From CAVZMO01 sp963776195 (lineage in GTDB: Bacteria; Nitrospirota; Thermodesulfovibrionia; Thermodesulfovibrionales; SM23-35), in NCBI GenBank assembly GCA_963776195.1, contig CAVZMO010000024.1:106708-170707 (forward strand): a stretch of 64,000 nt of DNA, given 5' to 3'. The notes beneath the pieces were generated by a model, which searched no databases, was not told the DNA's origin, and saw only the letters and a list, made by a program, of their open reading frames with translations. The position numbers were made by a program, and so were the translations under genes. This document shows positions 8,069 to 18,295 of this stretch, piece by piece (the stretch's first letter is position 1; each line of letters starts with the position of its first letter).

Positions 8069-8452
8069 TCGCCGCGATTCAGGACGCCGTCATCCTTTCT
8101 GCCGCACGAGGTCCTTAATCGTATTTGCCAAGAGGAGTTCTATCGTACATTTTCTTCCTTTCCCGCAAAGAGCTTCCTGACCTTCATCCTGACAAATTCC
8201 TTAGCCACTTCTGGCTCAGGTGCCACCTGTGCTAATATTAATGGCTGCTTTTAAAACTCGACAGACGCGGCTCAGTCTGTATTTTGCTGTCTCCTATCTT
8301 CTGAGAAGACAGAAGTAGTTAAATAAAATACAGCATTGAAAACAAGGCTTGTCGTTCAAGAACACCACAAATGTAATATAAACCTCAAGAAAAGGATGCC
8401 TATTTTTAAATAGAGTTACACAAGAAATTTACTGATAGTCAGGTCAAATGTA
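8069..8452. other. Intergenic region, possible decayed coding segment on the minus strand
   Basis: No complete gene is visible in this gap of about 380 bp. On the minus strand a frame of about 37 codons (around 8145-8255) reads with a coding-like mix (A-Q-V-A-P-E-P-E-V-A-K-E-F-V) but has no start and may be the worn end of a lost gene. A short complementary pair around GTCTTCTCAGAAG (about 8295-8315) is also present. No function is assigned. Confidence 0.25.
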
Positions 8453-9307
8453 TCATTTTATGGATCTATATCCATTCCAATAAGCTTTATATGCAAGAAA
8501 ACGAACAAGAGGTATGAGGAATAAATATTTTAAATGGCCATGTTTTCTGAAGAAGAAAAAATGCTGTTTTATATCATTCCAGAATGTCCGGGCTTTTGTC
8601 CGCCATGTAAGACAGACCCCCTCAGGTAAATCGATACCGTATTTTTTCTTGATAAGTTTAAAAGCCCTGCCATCAATATATGCCCGCCTTGAGATCGCCT
8701 TCAGAGAAAAGGGATGGGTATGATAAACAGACGCTTTAGGACAATATTGAAACGTATAACTATCTTTCTGAAGAAGATACCATAGATAGTCTTCCCAGCT
8801 CGGCAGCTCCTCATCAAATTTTTGTTCGACCCACATTTTTTTTAGGAATGCGCAGTTTGCATTAGAGAAGGGCACACGTCCCGATTTTCTTTCATTTGGC
8901 GGGAAATGCTTATTTATAGACACCTCTTCAAAGGGGTTCAGCCCCTTAATGGAAACCTGTCGTCCGTAAACCGCATCGGCCTCCCCTCTTCCAACAGCCG
9001 AAGAAAGTTCAAATAGCCAGTTGGTGTCCACAGGGATACAGTGAGCGGAGACATTGACGATAATCGCCCCTTTGCCTTTCTCTATTCCGTAGTTCAGTGC
9101 ATGCCCGAAACTGAAAGATTCAGGCGCAATCTGAAATAAGCGAACGGGATATTTTTGGACGATCTCCAGCGTGCGGTCGGTTGAGCCGGAGTCAACAATG
9201 ATAACTTCAAAGGGGACGTCGATTTCCTGCAGGTAAATTTTTTCGAGGGTTTGGCCGATGGCCTCTTCTTCATTCTTGCAGCGTATGATTATTGAAATGC
9301 TATCCAT
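8453..9307 (-). CDS. Family 2 glycosyltransferase (rhamnosyltransferase-like)
   Basis: This 284-residue GT-A protein has I-I-I-R-C-K-N-E-E at residues 5-13, V-I-I-V-D-S-G-S-T-D-R-T at 35-46 and a W-E-D-Y-L-W motif near residue 170 that marks the acceptor/base region of this subfamily. The C-terminal 60 residues are basic and hydrophobic and probably touch the membrane. It resembles the N-terminal half of the bifunctional gene at 10297-12631, which has the same I-I-V-x-D-S-G-S-T-D and S-N-A-N motifs. It probably adds one sugar to a surface polysaccharide repeat; donor and acceptor cannot be told. The next gene downstream is on the opposite strand. Confidence 0.8.
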   Translation of the reverse strand: MDSISIIIRCKNEEEAIGQTLEKIYLQEIDVPFEVIIVDSGSTDRTLEIVQKYPVRLFQIAPESFSFGHALNYGIEKGKGAIIVNVSAHCIPVDTNWLFELSSAVGRGEADAVYGRQVSIKGLNPFEEVSINKHFPPNERKSGRVPFSNANCAFLKKMWVEQKFDEELPSWEDYLWYLLQKDSYTFQYCPKASVYHTHPFSLKAISRRAYIDGRAFKLIKKKYGIDLPEGVCLTWRTKARTFWNDIKQHFFFFRKHGHLKYLFLIPLVRFLAYKAYWNGYRSIK

Positions 9308-9326
9308 ATATCCTTTTAAAAATGGA

Positions 9327-10258
9327 TCAATACGTTACGACATATGCGGTGTTATTTTTCACAATCACTTGCTCTTTGTCGAAACTGTCCCAATTCCTAC
9401 CTTTGAAAAAATATTTGGGGAGCATACTGCAATGCGTTATCCAGACGTTCGTACTGCTTCTGTATTAGATATCAGATAAATCGCGTTGTCCAATATTTTG
9501 GCGAAATTGACGGAATTGAAATTTCTGTAGTATGCGGCAGAAAAAACAGGATGAACATATCTTATATAGGCGCCATTGAGCAAAAGCGAAATAAAGTATG
9601 CGGTAATCACGCCTCCCGCAAGAACAACAAAATTTCTTACAGAATTTCTCGTTTCGTACAGCAAGAAAACCAATGCCAAAGGGACAAAGAACCCGCCAAG
9701 ACCCTGATAAATAAAGCCGATGGCGCTCACCACCATTAGGTAGAGAATAAAACTCTTAAGTGTAAGACTCGGGCCAAAAATTCTTACGGAAAGCGCCGTC
9801 AGGAACATAGCTATGGAAAACAACGGGAGTTGAAAAGAGAATACGAAATGCTCAAGGGCAAAAATGTTATTCAAAACCAAGACGGAAGACAGCGTAAAAA
9901 AAATTCTGCAGTAGAGAGAATCCTCTTTTTTGAGGGACAATGCCGTTCTTGATATATAAAACACAGAAAAAGAGAGAATGACGATAGATATGGCGGTGAA
10001 AAAAATCTGATACCGGATGAGATTAATTCCGTAGTGATCAACCAATAAAACAAAGAGTGCAGACAAAGGCCTGCCCGTAGAAGAATAATTTCTGGCCAAG
10101 TCCATCTGATCATAGAGGACAGTATAACTATCAGAACTATAATGTTTGATAAAGAAAAATTGGTATAGACAAACTTCAAGAAGAAGGATCAACAGAAAAA
10201 GAAGTAAATCTTTTGCGGCGTCGGAACTTACCCGCAACGGTCTCTTAATCACGACCAT
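9327..10258 (-). pseudogene. Internally deleted GtrII-type glucosyltransferase
   Basis: The first 255 or so codons match the intact gene at 32210-33775 throughout: the same Y-D-Q near residue 50, G-R-P-L-x-A-L-F and A-I-G-F-I-Y-x-G-x-G-G. Then one extra base (about 9445-9455) shifts the frame to an early stop at 9437. Beyond it the DNA still aligns to the paralogue for about 30 bases, then jumps to the paralogue's last 30 codons: in the restored frame it ends F-F-K-G-R-N-W-D-S-F-D-K-E-Q-V-I-V-K-N-N-T-A-Y-V-V-T-Y. About 200 codons are missing at a T-rich TTCTTC-like junction. So this is a dead copy with both a deletion and a frameshift. Confidence 0.85.
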
Positions 10259-10296
10259 ATAATTTCTTCAGTTGTCATTCGAAATAACGCATCGCG

Positions 10297-12631
10297 TCAT
10301 CCGCGAAATTTTCTGATCGCGTCATCGTATATCTTCAATATTTTTTCCATGTGATCTTCCATTGTTTCGATCCTGGTATTCTTCGCTCCTTGTGTTATCC
10401 TTTCCAGTATTGCGGGGTCTTCAAGAATAAGATTAATCTTGGCAGCCATGTCCCCTTCTCTATAAGGATTAAAGACAAACCCGTTGACTCCATCTTTGAT
10501 CGCCTCCGGTGCGCCGCCCAATGAAGAAGTTATGACCGGAACACCATGCAAAAGGGCCTCTCTAATAACCAAGGGATGGTTTTCCTCCCATACCGACGGA
10601 AAAACCACAAGGTGAACGTCCGTAAGAATTTCTTTTAATTCATCGTTCCCCTTATATGGCCCCTTAAACAGGATGTCGACATCAGGATATTCCGTTGCCA
10701 ACGTTTCAAGTCTATTCTGATAGACTCCATCCAATACCTTCCCGCAGAAAAGCATCTTAATATTCTGCCTCCTGCTTACAAACTTTAATTCTCTGAGGAG
10801 AATATCCGCGCCTTTCACCGGAGTAATGTTACCCAGATAGGCAAGCACCAGTCTTCCAGTAAACGGGGCATTGGCGATCTTCTCCTGAGGTTCGAACCCG
10901 TGAGGCACATACGTAATTTCACGAAATCCCTCGTCTTCGTATCTCTTTTTAAGATGTAAAGAAGGACTGATGACAAACGAAGGAAACGTGAGTTGTCTTT
11001 TCATAAACCTCAATCGGAATGAATGTTCCAGAATACCCCAGAGTTCGGGTGTCGGAAAATATACATCGGAATCGCGGGGTTCGGGACTTTTTACCACAGG
11101 TCCTCTGTACAGGAATTTCTTGAGTTTCTGCTTCATTTCCGGTGACAGCCATGCCTTGATATTGAGAACGTCTCACGACGCGCATTTGAAGCAGTCTGTT
11201 TAACAGGGGAAATTTCGGAACCCCGGCCTGATTCGGCTGCGCAGGATCATAGCACGTTGCGCAGTAGATCCCCTCTGAGGGGCCGGGACATATTCCTTCT
11301 GAAGGCCTTATGAGCTGGCTCCTGTTACACATGTACCAGTAGTCATGGAGAGTAAATACGCTTGGCACTTTCAGTTGATGTGCAATTTCAGGCAAGCGGG
11401 AGGAAAGATACGCAGTATGCTGAAAATGAACCAGGTCAGGTTTTTCAGCCCCCAAAATCCTGCCGAAAATGTTATCTATCGTGTGGTCCATGAAATATTC
11501 GATATATTTTGTGCAGTATTCGGGAGGATTATTGATCTTGATAATATCTATCCCTTCGTAGGCAGACTGCCGCACCTTATATCGCTTTTGGGTAATGTCT
11601 TTCACGGCAGATGCTACTTTTACCTCCCAGCCTTTCTCCATAAGTTTCTTGGCAAGGTTAAGAGTGTAATACTCGGTGCCTCCGACGCTCTCCGGGAAAA
11701 AGGACAGGATAACCATCAGAATCTTTTTCTTCTCGCCGCGCACTTTCTCCTCAAAGATATATTCACCCGTTTTCGACACGGTATCGATATGAAGGTCGGC
11801 CCCGGCCCTGAATCCTTTGAAAAAACCCATCCCCTGGGAAAATCTGTACAAGGGTATATGCAGGAGCCAGTATACGGAATATCTGTTTCGCATCGCAAAC
11901 AGCATGTCTTCTTTGATATGTTGGAAAAAGAACCTCGCGAACCTGAAAATCCCAAAGTGATATTTTGTCTCATTGAAGCTATTCACACTCTTACTCTCAA
12001 CATAGGCCCGTCTGCGAATATATTTCAGCGAAGGGGTGTGCGAGTGATAGACCCTAGCCGCGGGAATGTAATTGATCAGATAACCCGCATTCATGACCTT
12101 CTTTGCCCATAAAAGGTCTTCGGCAGCAGATATTTCTTCATCGAATCTTATCTTTTCCCAGACAGTCCGCCGTATTGCAGCGTTTGCATTGGAGAACTTG
12201 TTGCCGTCGGGACCGATTTCAGGGAAGTGGTTGAAAATGTCCCTCGCCTGGGAGGGGCATGCCTCCGGCCAGGGGATATCCCTGCCAAAGGTGGCTGCGA
12301 CTGAAGGCTCGGCAAAGGGTTTGACCATAAGATCGAGATAGTCGGTTTTTTCCGGCACAGAGTGGCCGCTGAGGTTGACGATGATTTCACCAGAGGCGTT
12401 TTCTATCCCGATATTCAAAGAACGGCCGAAAGAGAACTCCTCCGGATTCATGCGGATAATACGGCATCCGAAACTTTCTGCAGTCGCGACGGTGTCATCG
12501 GTGGAACCGGAATCGACCACAATGATCTCGACAGACCCCGCGTATCGCTCTTCTTTCAGACGCGATAAGACCTTGCCGAGATATTTTGATTCGTTCTTAG
12601 TCCTTATAACAACTGAAATACTATAAGCCAC
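10297..12631 (-). CDS. Bifunctional GT2-GT4 glycosyltransferase, frameshifted
   Basis: From a GTG at 12629-12631 the first frame encodes a GT2 domain (about residues 1-290: V-V-I-R-T-K-N-E, V-V-D-S-G-S-T-D-D-T, N-L-S-G-H) joined to the N-terminal half of a GT4 domain (from about 305: S-F-F-P-E-S-V-G-G-T-E-Y-Y). Near 11168-11176 the frame shifts; the C-terminal GT4 half continues in another frame to 10297 with P-V-K-G-A-D, the E-x7-E-type motif in V-I-R-E-A-L-L-H-G-V-P-V-I and a normal end. Without the shift the protein would be about 780 residues. It likely adds two successive sugars. The single indel may be a sequencing error or a recent mutation. Confidence 0.75.
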
Positions 12632-12754
12632 CTATGACCCCGACCTCTTCCAGCCGCACGAGATTTGGAGAATCCTGCATCCGATATAATATGGAACAAC
12701 ATATAATTATAGCACTTGCAATTCGGAAATCGGAACCGCCCGTATTGCGCCGCG

Positions 12755-13462
12755 TAAAATGTAACCGTATGGGCAATCATTGCGCCATTTACAATGTAAC
12801 CCTGCTGATTTCGCAAAAAAGTAAAGAAAGAGGGTTACAAAAAAGAGGGTTACAAAATGAGCAGAGAAGCGATACGGGAGTATTTCAAGTCAATCCATAT
12901 CCACTACCAGAAGGCGTCCAAGGAACTGAAGCAGTTAATATTGAACGAATTCTGTGCCACGACCGGATACAATCGGAAGTATGCTATTCGGAAGCTCAAT
13001 GGACCTTTGGGGAAGGAAGCGGTCAATACAACGAACGACCTATACCGGCATGAACTCAGGCTGTTTATGAACCTGTTCTTGTTTTCGATGAAACTCCCGA
13101 GAAAAAAGGGCTCAAGGCTCACCAGAGTGTACGATCAGCCAAAAACCCCGCCTCAGCGGGTCGTGGAGTCAAGACAGGGAGATCCGGAAAAAATAGAAAC
13201 ACTGAAAAAGCTCAAGGATAGTATCAGTCCTTTTTCCCTTGCACAAATTATCGAAACCAAACTTGAGCGGATATATAAACTTGCAGATCATAGGCAGAGC
13301 CCCAATATGGTTCAATCTGAACAGAGTTTTCAAAAACCCCTGTCGAAGGTCGAACGTGAAACGATAGCTGCCTTGTCACGCATCTTCCCGGGTCCATCTC
13401 TATAGGCGATCCAAGGAAGAAAAAGCAACGCTAACATGAGTCCCCATGGTTACTTTTTAAAT
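12755..13462 (+). mobile_element. Remnant of a DDE transposon (ISNCY/IS481-like) with both ends
   Basis: The left end near 12755 reads AAAATGTAACCGTATGGGC and the right end near 13462, reverse-complemented, reads AAAAAGTAACCATGGGGAC, a recognisable imperfect terminal inverted repeat. Between them lies only a shortened transposase frame of 182 codons. A tandem GAGGGTTACAAAA motif (12830-12856) precedes the start. The element cannot move by itself, because the catalytic core is absent. Confidence 0.6.
12857..13405 (+). pseudogene. Internally deleted transposase
   Basis: The N-terminal 55 residues have the helix-turn-helix start usual in this transposase group (S-R-E-A-I-R-E-Y-F-K, F-C-A-T-T-G-Y-N-R-K-Y-A-I-R-K-L). 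The C-terminal part from about residue 68 has the typical L-x-M-N-L-F-x-x-S-M-K-L and V-Y-D-Q-P-K-T-P-P-Q-R-V segments. The integrase catalytic domain with its DDE residues, normally some 200 residues between these parts, is missing, yet the frame stays open. The fragment is therefore an in-frame deletion derivative that could still bind DNA. Confidence 0.7.
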
Positions 13463-13723
13463 GTCTCAATGATAACAGCCAAAGTTATTCTTAAATGGCT
13501 TGACAGGCCAAGAGATATGTTGCTTCCAAGAGGTGGCGCTTCAAAGCAACAAAAAACCTTATGGGACCTCCTTTCCCGGCGGAATCCATGAACAACGCGG
13601 CCGGCAATGGCAGCACTTCTTCCCCGGGTTGTGATAAACTAATTTTCAGTTGCAAAGTCTTATTTCGTTCCCTGGCGGATGCGACGGAAAGCCTTGCGTC
13701 GAGCACAATTGGAGGTAGAAAAG

Positions 13724-14497
13724 ATGCGGTGTCCATTTTTTAGAAAACCAAAAATAAAATACTGTGATGACCTCATTGTCGATGTCGGAATGCATCGCGG
13801 GAATGATACTGATTTTTATCTTAAGAAGGGCTTCAGAGTCGCTGCCATTGAAGCAAATCCTTCACATGTCGAAAAAGCAAAGGAAAGATTTTCAGCGGAA
13901 ATCGGAAAAGGACTGCTCACAATTTATAATATAGGCATAGCAAAGGAAGAAGGCGTATTTGACTTTTATATTAACGAGGATAAAGACGACTGGTGTTCAT
14001 TTGATAGGATTTGGGGCACAAAGCAAAATGAAGGGGTTGATACAAAATGGAGAACCGAAAAAATCAAATGCACTCAATTGAATAAAATTCTGGAAGAAAC
14101 AGGGGTGCCATATTATTTGAAAGTTGATATTGAAGGATACGATATATACTGTATTGAGGCCCTTCATAAACTCGACAAATTACCGCGTTTTGTTTCGACG
14201 GAAGCAATCCATATTGATATACTATGTCATTTAAGGGCCCTCGGCTATAATGAGTTCCAGTTTGTAAATCAAAGGCTTCTTCCGCTCGTTAAGTGCCCTA
14301 ATCCCCCGCGCGAAGGCAATTATGTGGATGCTGTTTTTGACGGTTTTAGTTCGGGCTTGTTCGGTAATGAGCTGCCTTCAGATGAATGGATGGGAATAGA
14401 AGATATGACTTACAATTACCTTCACTTCATCAAAGGTTTTCCTGAAAGAGGCAATTTAGAGGAAGGATGGTATGACTTCCATGCTAAACTGTGGTAA
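13724..14497 (+). CDS. FkbM-family SAM-dependent methyltransferase
   Basis: The protein has 257 residues from the ATG at 13724, which has GGAGG ten bases upstream; the frame is open for 15 more codons upstream but without such a site. It shows SAM motif I as I-V-D-V-G-M-H-R-G-N-D-T near residues 20-31, the A-I-E-A-N-P motif II, and the FkbM hallmark Y-L-K-V-D-I-E-G-Y-D. FkbM enzymes O-methylate sugars or other small groups. Its place among glycosyltransferases suggests methylation of a sugar in a surface glycan. It stands alone on the plus strand, just after the dead transposon. Confidence 0.8.
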   Translation: MRCPFFRKPKIKYCDDLIVDVGMHRGNDTDFYLKKGFRVAAIEANPSHVEKAKERFSAEIGKGLLTIYNIGIAKEEGVFDFYINEDKDDWCSFDRIWGTKQNEGVDTKWRTEKIKCTQLNKILEETGVPYYLKVDIEGYDIYCIEALHKLDKLPRFVSTEAIHIDILCHLRALGYNEFQFVNQRLLPLVKCPNPPREGNYVDAVFDGFSSGLFGNELPSDEWMGIEDMTYNYLHFIKGFPERGNLEEGWYDFHAKLW

Positions 14498-14574
14498 TGT
14501 CACTTTCCCGAATTATTCAGCGACGGAGGCACGCCGTCTGCTCTTAATGAGCACGTAGATGTAGCCGCCGGCCG

Positions 14575-15948
14575 ATGATGCAAACAGAAAAATATCAGAA
14601 TTACAAGATCGGCTCTGCCGCCGGAGCCGGGAAGGGCGGCATCTCCCTGCCGGAGGCGGTCTCACTCGTGATCACCAGCATGATTGGAGTGGGGGTGTTC
14701 ACGTCGGTCGGCTTCCAATTGCTGGGGCTGCCCTCCGCCTTTCCGATCCTCCTGCTTTGGGTAGTCGGCGGGGTTGTGTCGCTCTGCGGCGCGCTTTGTT
14801 ATGCGGAGTTGGTAGCCATGATCCCTCGCTCCGGAGGTGAATATCATTTGCTGCGCGAGGCTTACCATCCTATGATTGGGTTTCTCGCCGGCTGGATTTC
14901 GATGACCGCCGGCTTCGCTGCCCCCATCTCCTCCATCTCAATGGTCTTTGGCAAGTATCTTCACAGCCTGGGCATGCCCTTTGCCCAGAAGCTGATGGCC
15001 GGCGGCTTGATTCTGATGATTGCGGGCGTTTATCTCGGTAATCTGCGATTGGGCGGTCGGTTCCTGACCGCGACCACCTCCCTTAAGGTGACTCTGATCA
15101 TGGCTTTTCTCGCGGGTGCGGTTCTCCTCTCCCATGGCCAAAGCGCATCGCTGGCGCCCAAGGCGGGTGATGCCGCACTGGTAGCCAGTCCCGGTTTCGC
15201 CGGTTCGCTGGTATATGTCATGTTTGCCTATCTCGGCTGGAATGGGGCCGCTTACGTCGCAGGAGAGGTCAGAAACCCGCAACGCATTATTCCTCTTGCG
15301 TTCATACTGGGCATTGTCATCGTTATGGCGCTCTACGTTGCGCTCAACGCCGTCTTTCTCTGGCGTGCGCCCTGGGCCGAAATGCAAGGCAAGGAAGAGG
15401 CCGCGCTCATTGCGGCGAAGACAATTTTTGGAGAGACGGGCGGCTGGTGGATGGGCGCACTCATTGCGTTTGGAACCGTTTCCACGGTGGCAGGATTTAC
15501 GTTCGCAGGATCGCGCGTCAGCCAGCGCATAGGACAGGATTTTTCCGGCGTCGGCTTCCTAGGCAGAGTCAACCGTTTCGGAGCGCCCTGGGTCGCAGTG
15601 CTGGTGCAAACGGCCATTGCACTGCTTATGCTTTTTTCGGGTACGTTCGATCAGGTGACCAACTATATGATGTGCCAGTTGACCCTTTGTTCGATGCTGG
15701 CGGTCCTGGCTGTGATTGTCATGCGCTGGCGGCTGCCACGGGCAGAACGCCCTTTCCGCGTGCCCCTCTATCCATTGCCCGCATTGATTTTTCTGGGCAT
15801 GTCCTCATGGATGCTCGTCTTCTGGGTACGATCGAGGCAGGCTGAATCGGCGTTGGGACTGCTGACACTGGTGGTTGGAGTTGTTCTTTATTTGCTCATG
15901 ACCGCTTCAAATGCGAGAGCCGGCCGCAGGCATTGCGCACGGGATTGA
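14575..15948 (+). CDS. APC-family amino acid permease, GC-rich
   Basis: This 457-residue protein has about 12 predicted membrane spans. The first carries the unwound G-V-G-V-F-T-S-V-G motif that binds substrate in LeuT-fold APC transporters, and S-G-G-E-Y-H follows span 2. It should import or exchange amino acids or polyamines across the inner membrane; substrate unknown. The DNA is visibly richer in G and C, especially at third codon positions, than both neighbours, suggesting recent transfer. The start at 14575 (ATGATG) has no good ribosome-binding site. Neighbours give no metabolic hint. Confidence 0.85.
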   Translation: MMQTEKYQNYKIGSAAGAGKGGISLPEAVSLVITSMIGVGVFTSVGFQLLGLPSAFPILLLWVVGGVVSLCGALCYAELVAMIPRSGGEYHLLREAYHPMIGFLAGWISMTAGFAAPISSISMVFGKYLHSLGMPFAQKLMAGGLILMIAGVYLGNLRLGGRFLTATTSLKVTLIMAFLAGAVLLSHGQSASLAPKAGDAALVASPGFAGSLVYVMFAYLGWNGAAYVAGEVRNPQRIIPLAFILGIVIVMALYVALNAVFLWRAPWAEMQGKEEAALIAAKTIFGETGGWWMGALIAFGTVSTVAGFTFAGSRVSQRIGQDFSGVGFLGRVNRFGAPWVAVLVQTAIALLMLFSGTFDQVTNYMMCQLTLCSMLAVLAVIVMRWRLPRAERPFRVPLYPLPALIFLGMSSWMLVFWVRSRQAESALGLLTLVVGVVLYLLMTASNARAGRRHCARD

Positions 15949-15966
15949 GGGCGATGTCACAATGCC

Positions 15967-17502
15967 TCAGTGAACATTTCTGTACAGGCGGTCCGCGTCG
16001 CCTTCTACAACCCGGATTCCTGCCCGCTCAATGAGTTCGCCTGTGACTGTCCAGAGCCTGGTAATAGCGTTGTTGTAATCGACGAGCGCCTGAATCTGGT
16101 TGTTCTTCGCATTCATTAAGTCGCTTTCCGCGTCAAATACGTCCTTGGTCGTCGACAGGCCGACTTCATTCTTCCGGATAAACGCACGGAGACGATCCTC
16201 GGCAAACGCCCTGCCGCGGTCGGTCACTTCGATCTGTTTATAACTGGACGTAATCGCCCTGATTGCAGCGCGCACGTCATTGCCGGCGCTCTCCTCCAGG
16301 GCCTTTATCTGAAGTGCGGTCTGCTCGGCCTTCAGGCGGCTCTTGCGGTAGTCGTTCTCAGCGCTGTTATTCCCGATCGGATAGGTCAGGTTCAAACCAA
16401 CGCTCCAGGTCGGGACCTTTTCGATAGTGCGAAGATACGTGCTGTCGAGGCTTGTCAGAAAAGTTGTTGCGCTCAGGGACAGATCCGGCAGAATTCTATT
16501 GCGGTTGATACGGGACTGAAGTTCGGCAATTTCTAGGTTTTTCTTCTGCTCCAGAATGTCGTAACGGTTCAGTGCCTGACGGATCTTCTCGGTTTCATTC
16601 ACATCGAAGCGGTCGTGTTGCGGCACATCGACAACAACTATATCCACGCCGACAGGCAACTGTAACAACAGCCTGAGGGCGTCGACCTGGTCCTGGACCA
16701 GCTTTTCTGCGTCGATGAGGTCTTTCTCACGAGAGGAAACGCCGAATTCGGCATTGAGGATCTCCATCGAAGGCAAAATGCCTGCTTTGACCCTTGCCCG
16801 GGTGTCGTTAAGGATTTTCCGCGCAAGAGCAAGAGACACCTTCCTGACTTGCACTGCCTCGCGGAGACTGTAGAGTTTAAAATATTCCGTGCGTACCTGA
16901 GACACGATCGCCGTGAGACGATTGTTAAAATGCTCCATTGATGCATACTTTGAGAGACGTGACACGGTTATGTTCAGCTCGGTATTCTCGCGGCCGAAAT
17001 TCTTCAGTAGCGGCTGGGTTAATGTAAAGCCGGCGTTGGTTTGCCAGTAGCTGCTGAGGAAGCTGCCCGGCATGGGCGCATTCGCAAAGGTTGTATTCGT
17101 ATAAGTGTTGTTGAAAACCGCCGCTATGGTGCCGCCTGTCCAGAGGAGCCGGCTGAGAGAAGAATTGAGACCAACCGTCTGAATGTCTGTCTGGACATTC
17201 CCGTCCCCGGATGAAGGATTGGACGAGCCGGGTGCGGAAGCGGGTGAGACGCTCGTGGTTGCGACAGCGATGGGAGAAAAGTTGTAGGCAGCCTGCAACG
17301 TAAGGGACGGATCGTAGATTGCCCGACTGCGCTGGACATCGGCCTCGAACTGGGCCACGTTGTAAATCTCGGCCCGCAGGTCGAGATTCTTCTCGACCGC
17401 CGTCTTGATAGCATCGCTCAAGGTAAGCCTCGCGACGTTTTCCCCGGCATGGGCATCAGTGAAAACACATGCTAGCAGAATAATGGCGAAAAGCTTTTTC
17501 AC
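15967..17502 (-). CDS. TolC-family outer membrane efflux protein
   Basis: From a GTG at 17500-17502 the protein has 511 residues. AAAGGATT lies at the right spacing, and the GTGA overlap with the upstream HAD gene indicates coupling; a longer frame runs upstream. A signal peptide (L-F-A-I-I-L-L-A-C-V-F-T-D-A-H-A) is followed by two OEP repeats with long alpha-helices (about 30-240 and 270-500). It forms the outer-membrane duct of a tripartite exporter with the MacA- and MacB-like proteins of the same operon. It is the last gene of the nine-gene unit. Confidence 0.85.
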   Translation of the reverse strand: MKKLFAIILLACVFTDAHAGENVARLTLSDAIKTAVEKNLDLRAEIYNVAQFEADVQRSRAIYDPSLTLQAAYNFSPIAVATTSVSPASAPGSSNPSSGDGNVQTDIQTVGLNSSLSRLLWTGGTIAAVFNNTYTNTTFANAPMPGSFLSSYWQTNAGFTLTQPLLKNFGRENTELNITVSRLSKYASMEHFNNRLTAIVSQVRTEYFKLYSLREAVQVRKVSLALARKILNDTRARVKAGILPSMEILNAEFGVSSREKDLIDAEKLVQDQVDALRLLLQLPVGVDIVVVDVPQHDRFDVNETEKIRQALNRYDILEQKKNLEIAELQSRINRNRILPDLSLSATTFLTSLDSTYLRTIEKVPTWSVGLNLTYPIGNNSAENDYRKSRLKAEQTALQIKALEESAGNDVRAAIRAITSSYKQIEVTDRGRAFAEDRLRAFIRKNEVGLSTTKDVFDAESDLMNAKNNQIQALVDYNNAITRLWTVTGELIERAGIRVVEGDADRLYRNVH

Positions 17503-18212
17503 GTTTTCAATCCTTTCAAAATGTGGCACACAGACTCTGCCTTTTCAACAGCCCGATGGCAGAGTTTATCAAATAAGGGAAGCTTAAGCAATTCCGGTAA
17601 AGAAGAAATGTGATAATCGGCATCTGTCAATTCGGATGCATTGCCGAAGCCATAGCTGCAACCAACTGTGACGACTCCGGCATGCTTCCCGGCGAGAATG
17701 TCATTCATGCCGTCGCCGACGACGATGCCCTCGCGGGCTTCCAGATGGAAATCCCGGAGAAGCTTCAGAATCGGTTCAGGCGACGGTTTGCGGAAAGGAA
17801 GAGAGTCAGGTCCCAGAATAGCTGAAAAATAAACATCCATTCCGAGACTCCTCAGGAGTTTGCGGGAAAGACTTGAATGTTTGTTGGAGAATATCGCCAT
17901 GAGAACTCCGTTTTTTTTCAGTTCTGCAAGCGTGTCCGCCACTCCGGGATAGACGCGGGCCGATGCCGACAGATGGTCCTCGTTGTAAGAGAAATACTCT
18001 GTCCGCGCCCGTTCCAGTTCCGCCGGGCCTGCTTCCGGAAGCGCTCGATCGACAAGCCGTTCACCGCTTCCTAATATCTCCCTTACCTCGCATAGCGTAA
18101 ACTGAGGGAGTCCGAAAACCTTACGGACATGATTGACGGCAGCAGCGAGATCGTCGAGCGAATCGACTAGAGTTCCATCAAGATCGAAGATAACAAGTTT
18201 AATATACTGCAT
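17499..18212 (-). CDS. HAD-family phosphatase (phosphoglycolate phosphatase-like)
   Basis: This 237-residue enzyme has HAD motif I F-D-L-D-G-T-L-V-D-S (residues 9-18), motif II in A-I-F-S-N-K-H, a Lys in P-F-R-K-P-S-P-E-P (motif III) and motif IV V-V-G-D-G-M-N-D-I. A helical cap (about 20-85) is of the Gph/PGP type. It hydrolyses a phosphate ester; the substrate cannot be read from sequence. The gene lies inside an export operon between the MacB permease and TolC, and its stop overlaps the TolC start (GTGA). A housekeeping Gph would not need this place, so it may act on the exported compound. Confidence 0.8.
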   Translation of the reverse strand: MQYIKLVIFDLDGTLVDSLDDLAAAVNHVRKVFGLPQFTLCEVREILGSGERLVDRALPEAGPAELERARTEYFSYNEDHLSASARVYPGVADTLAELKKNGVLMAIFSNKHSSLSRKLLRSLGMDVYFSAILGPDSLPFRKPSPEPILKLLRDFHLEAREGIVVGDGMNDILAGKHAGVVTVGCSYGFGNASELTDADYHISSLPELLKLPLFDKLCHRAVEKAESVCHILKGLKT

Positions 18213-18295
18213 TTTCAGTTACATAAGAACAAAAAACATGTCTCTCACAGAGCCGCAAAGTGCGCAAAGAAAACATAATCCCCGAAGTTCGTTCA

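Noticed and set aside
14662..15617. Several long frames on both strands inside the permease gene
   Set aside because: They are shadows produced by the GC-rich codon usage of the permease; none has a ribosome-binding site or family motif.
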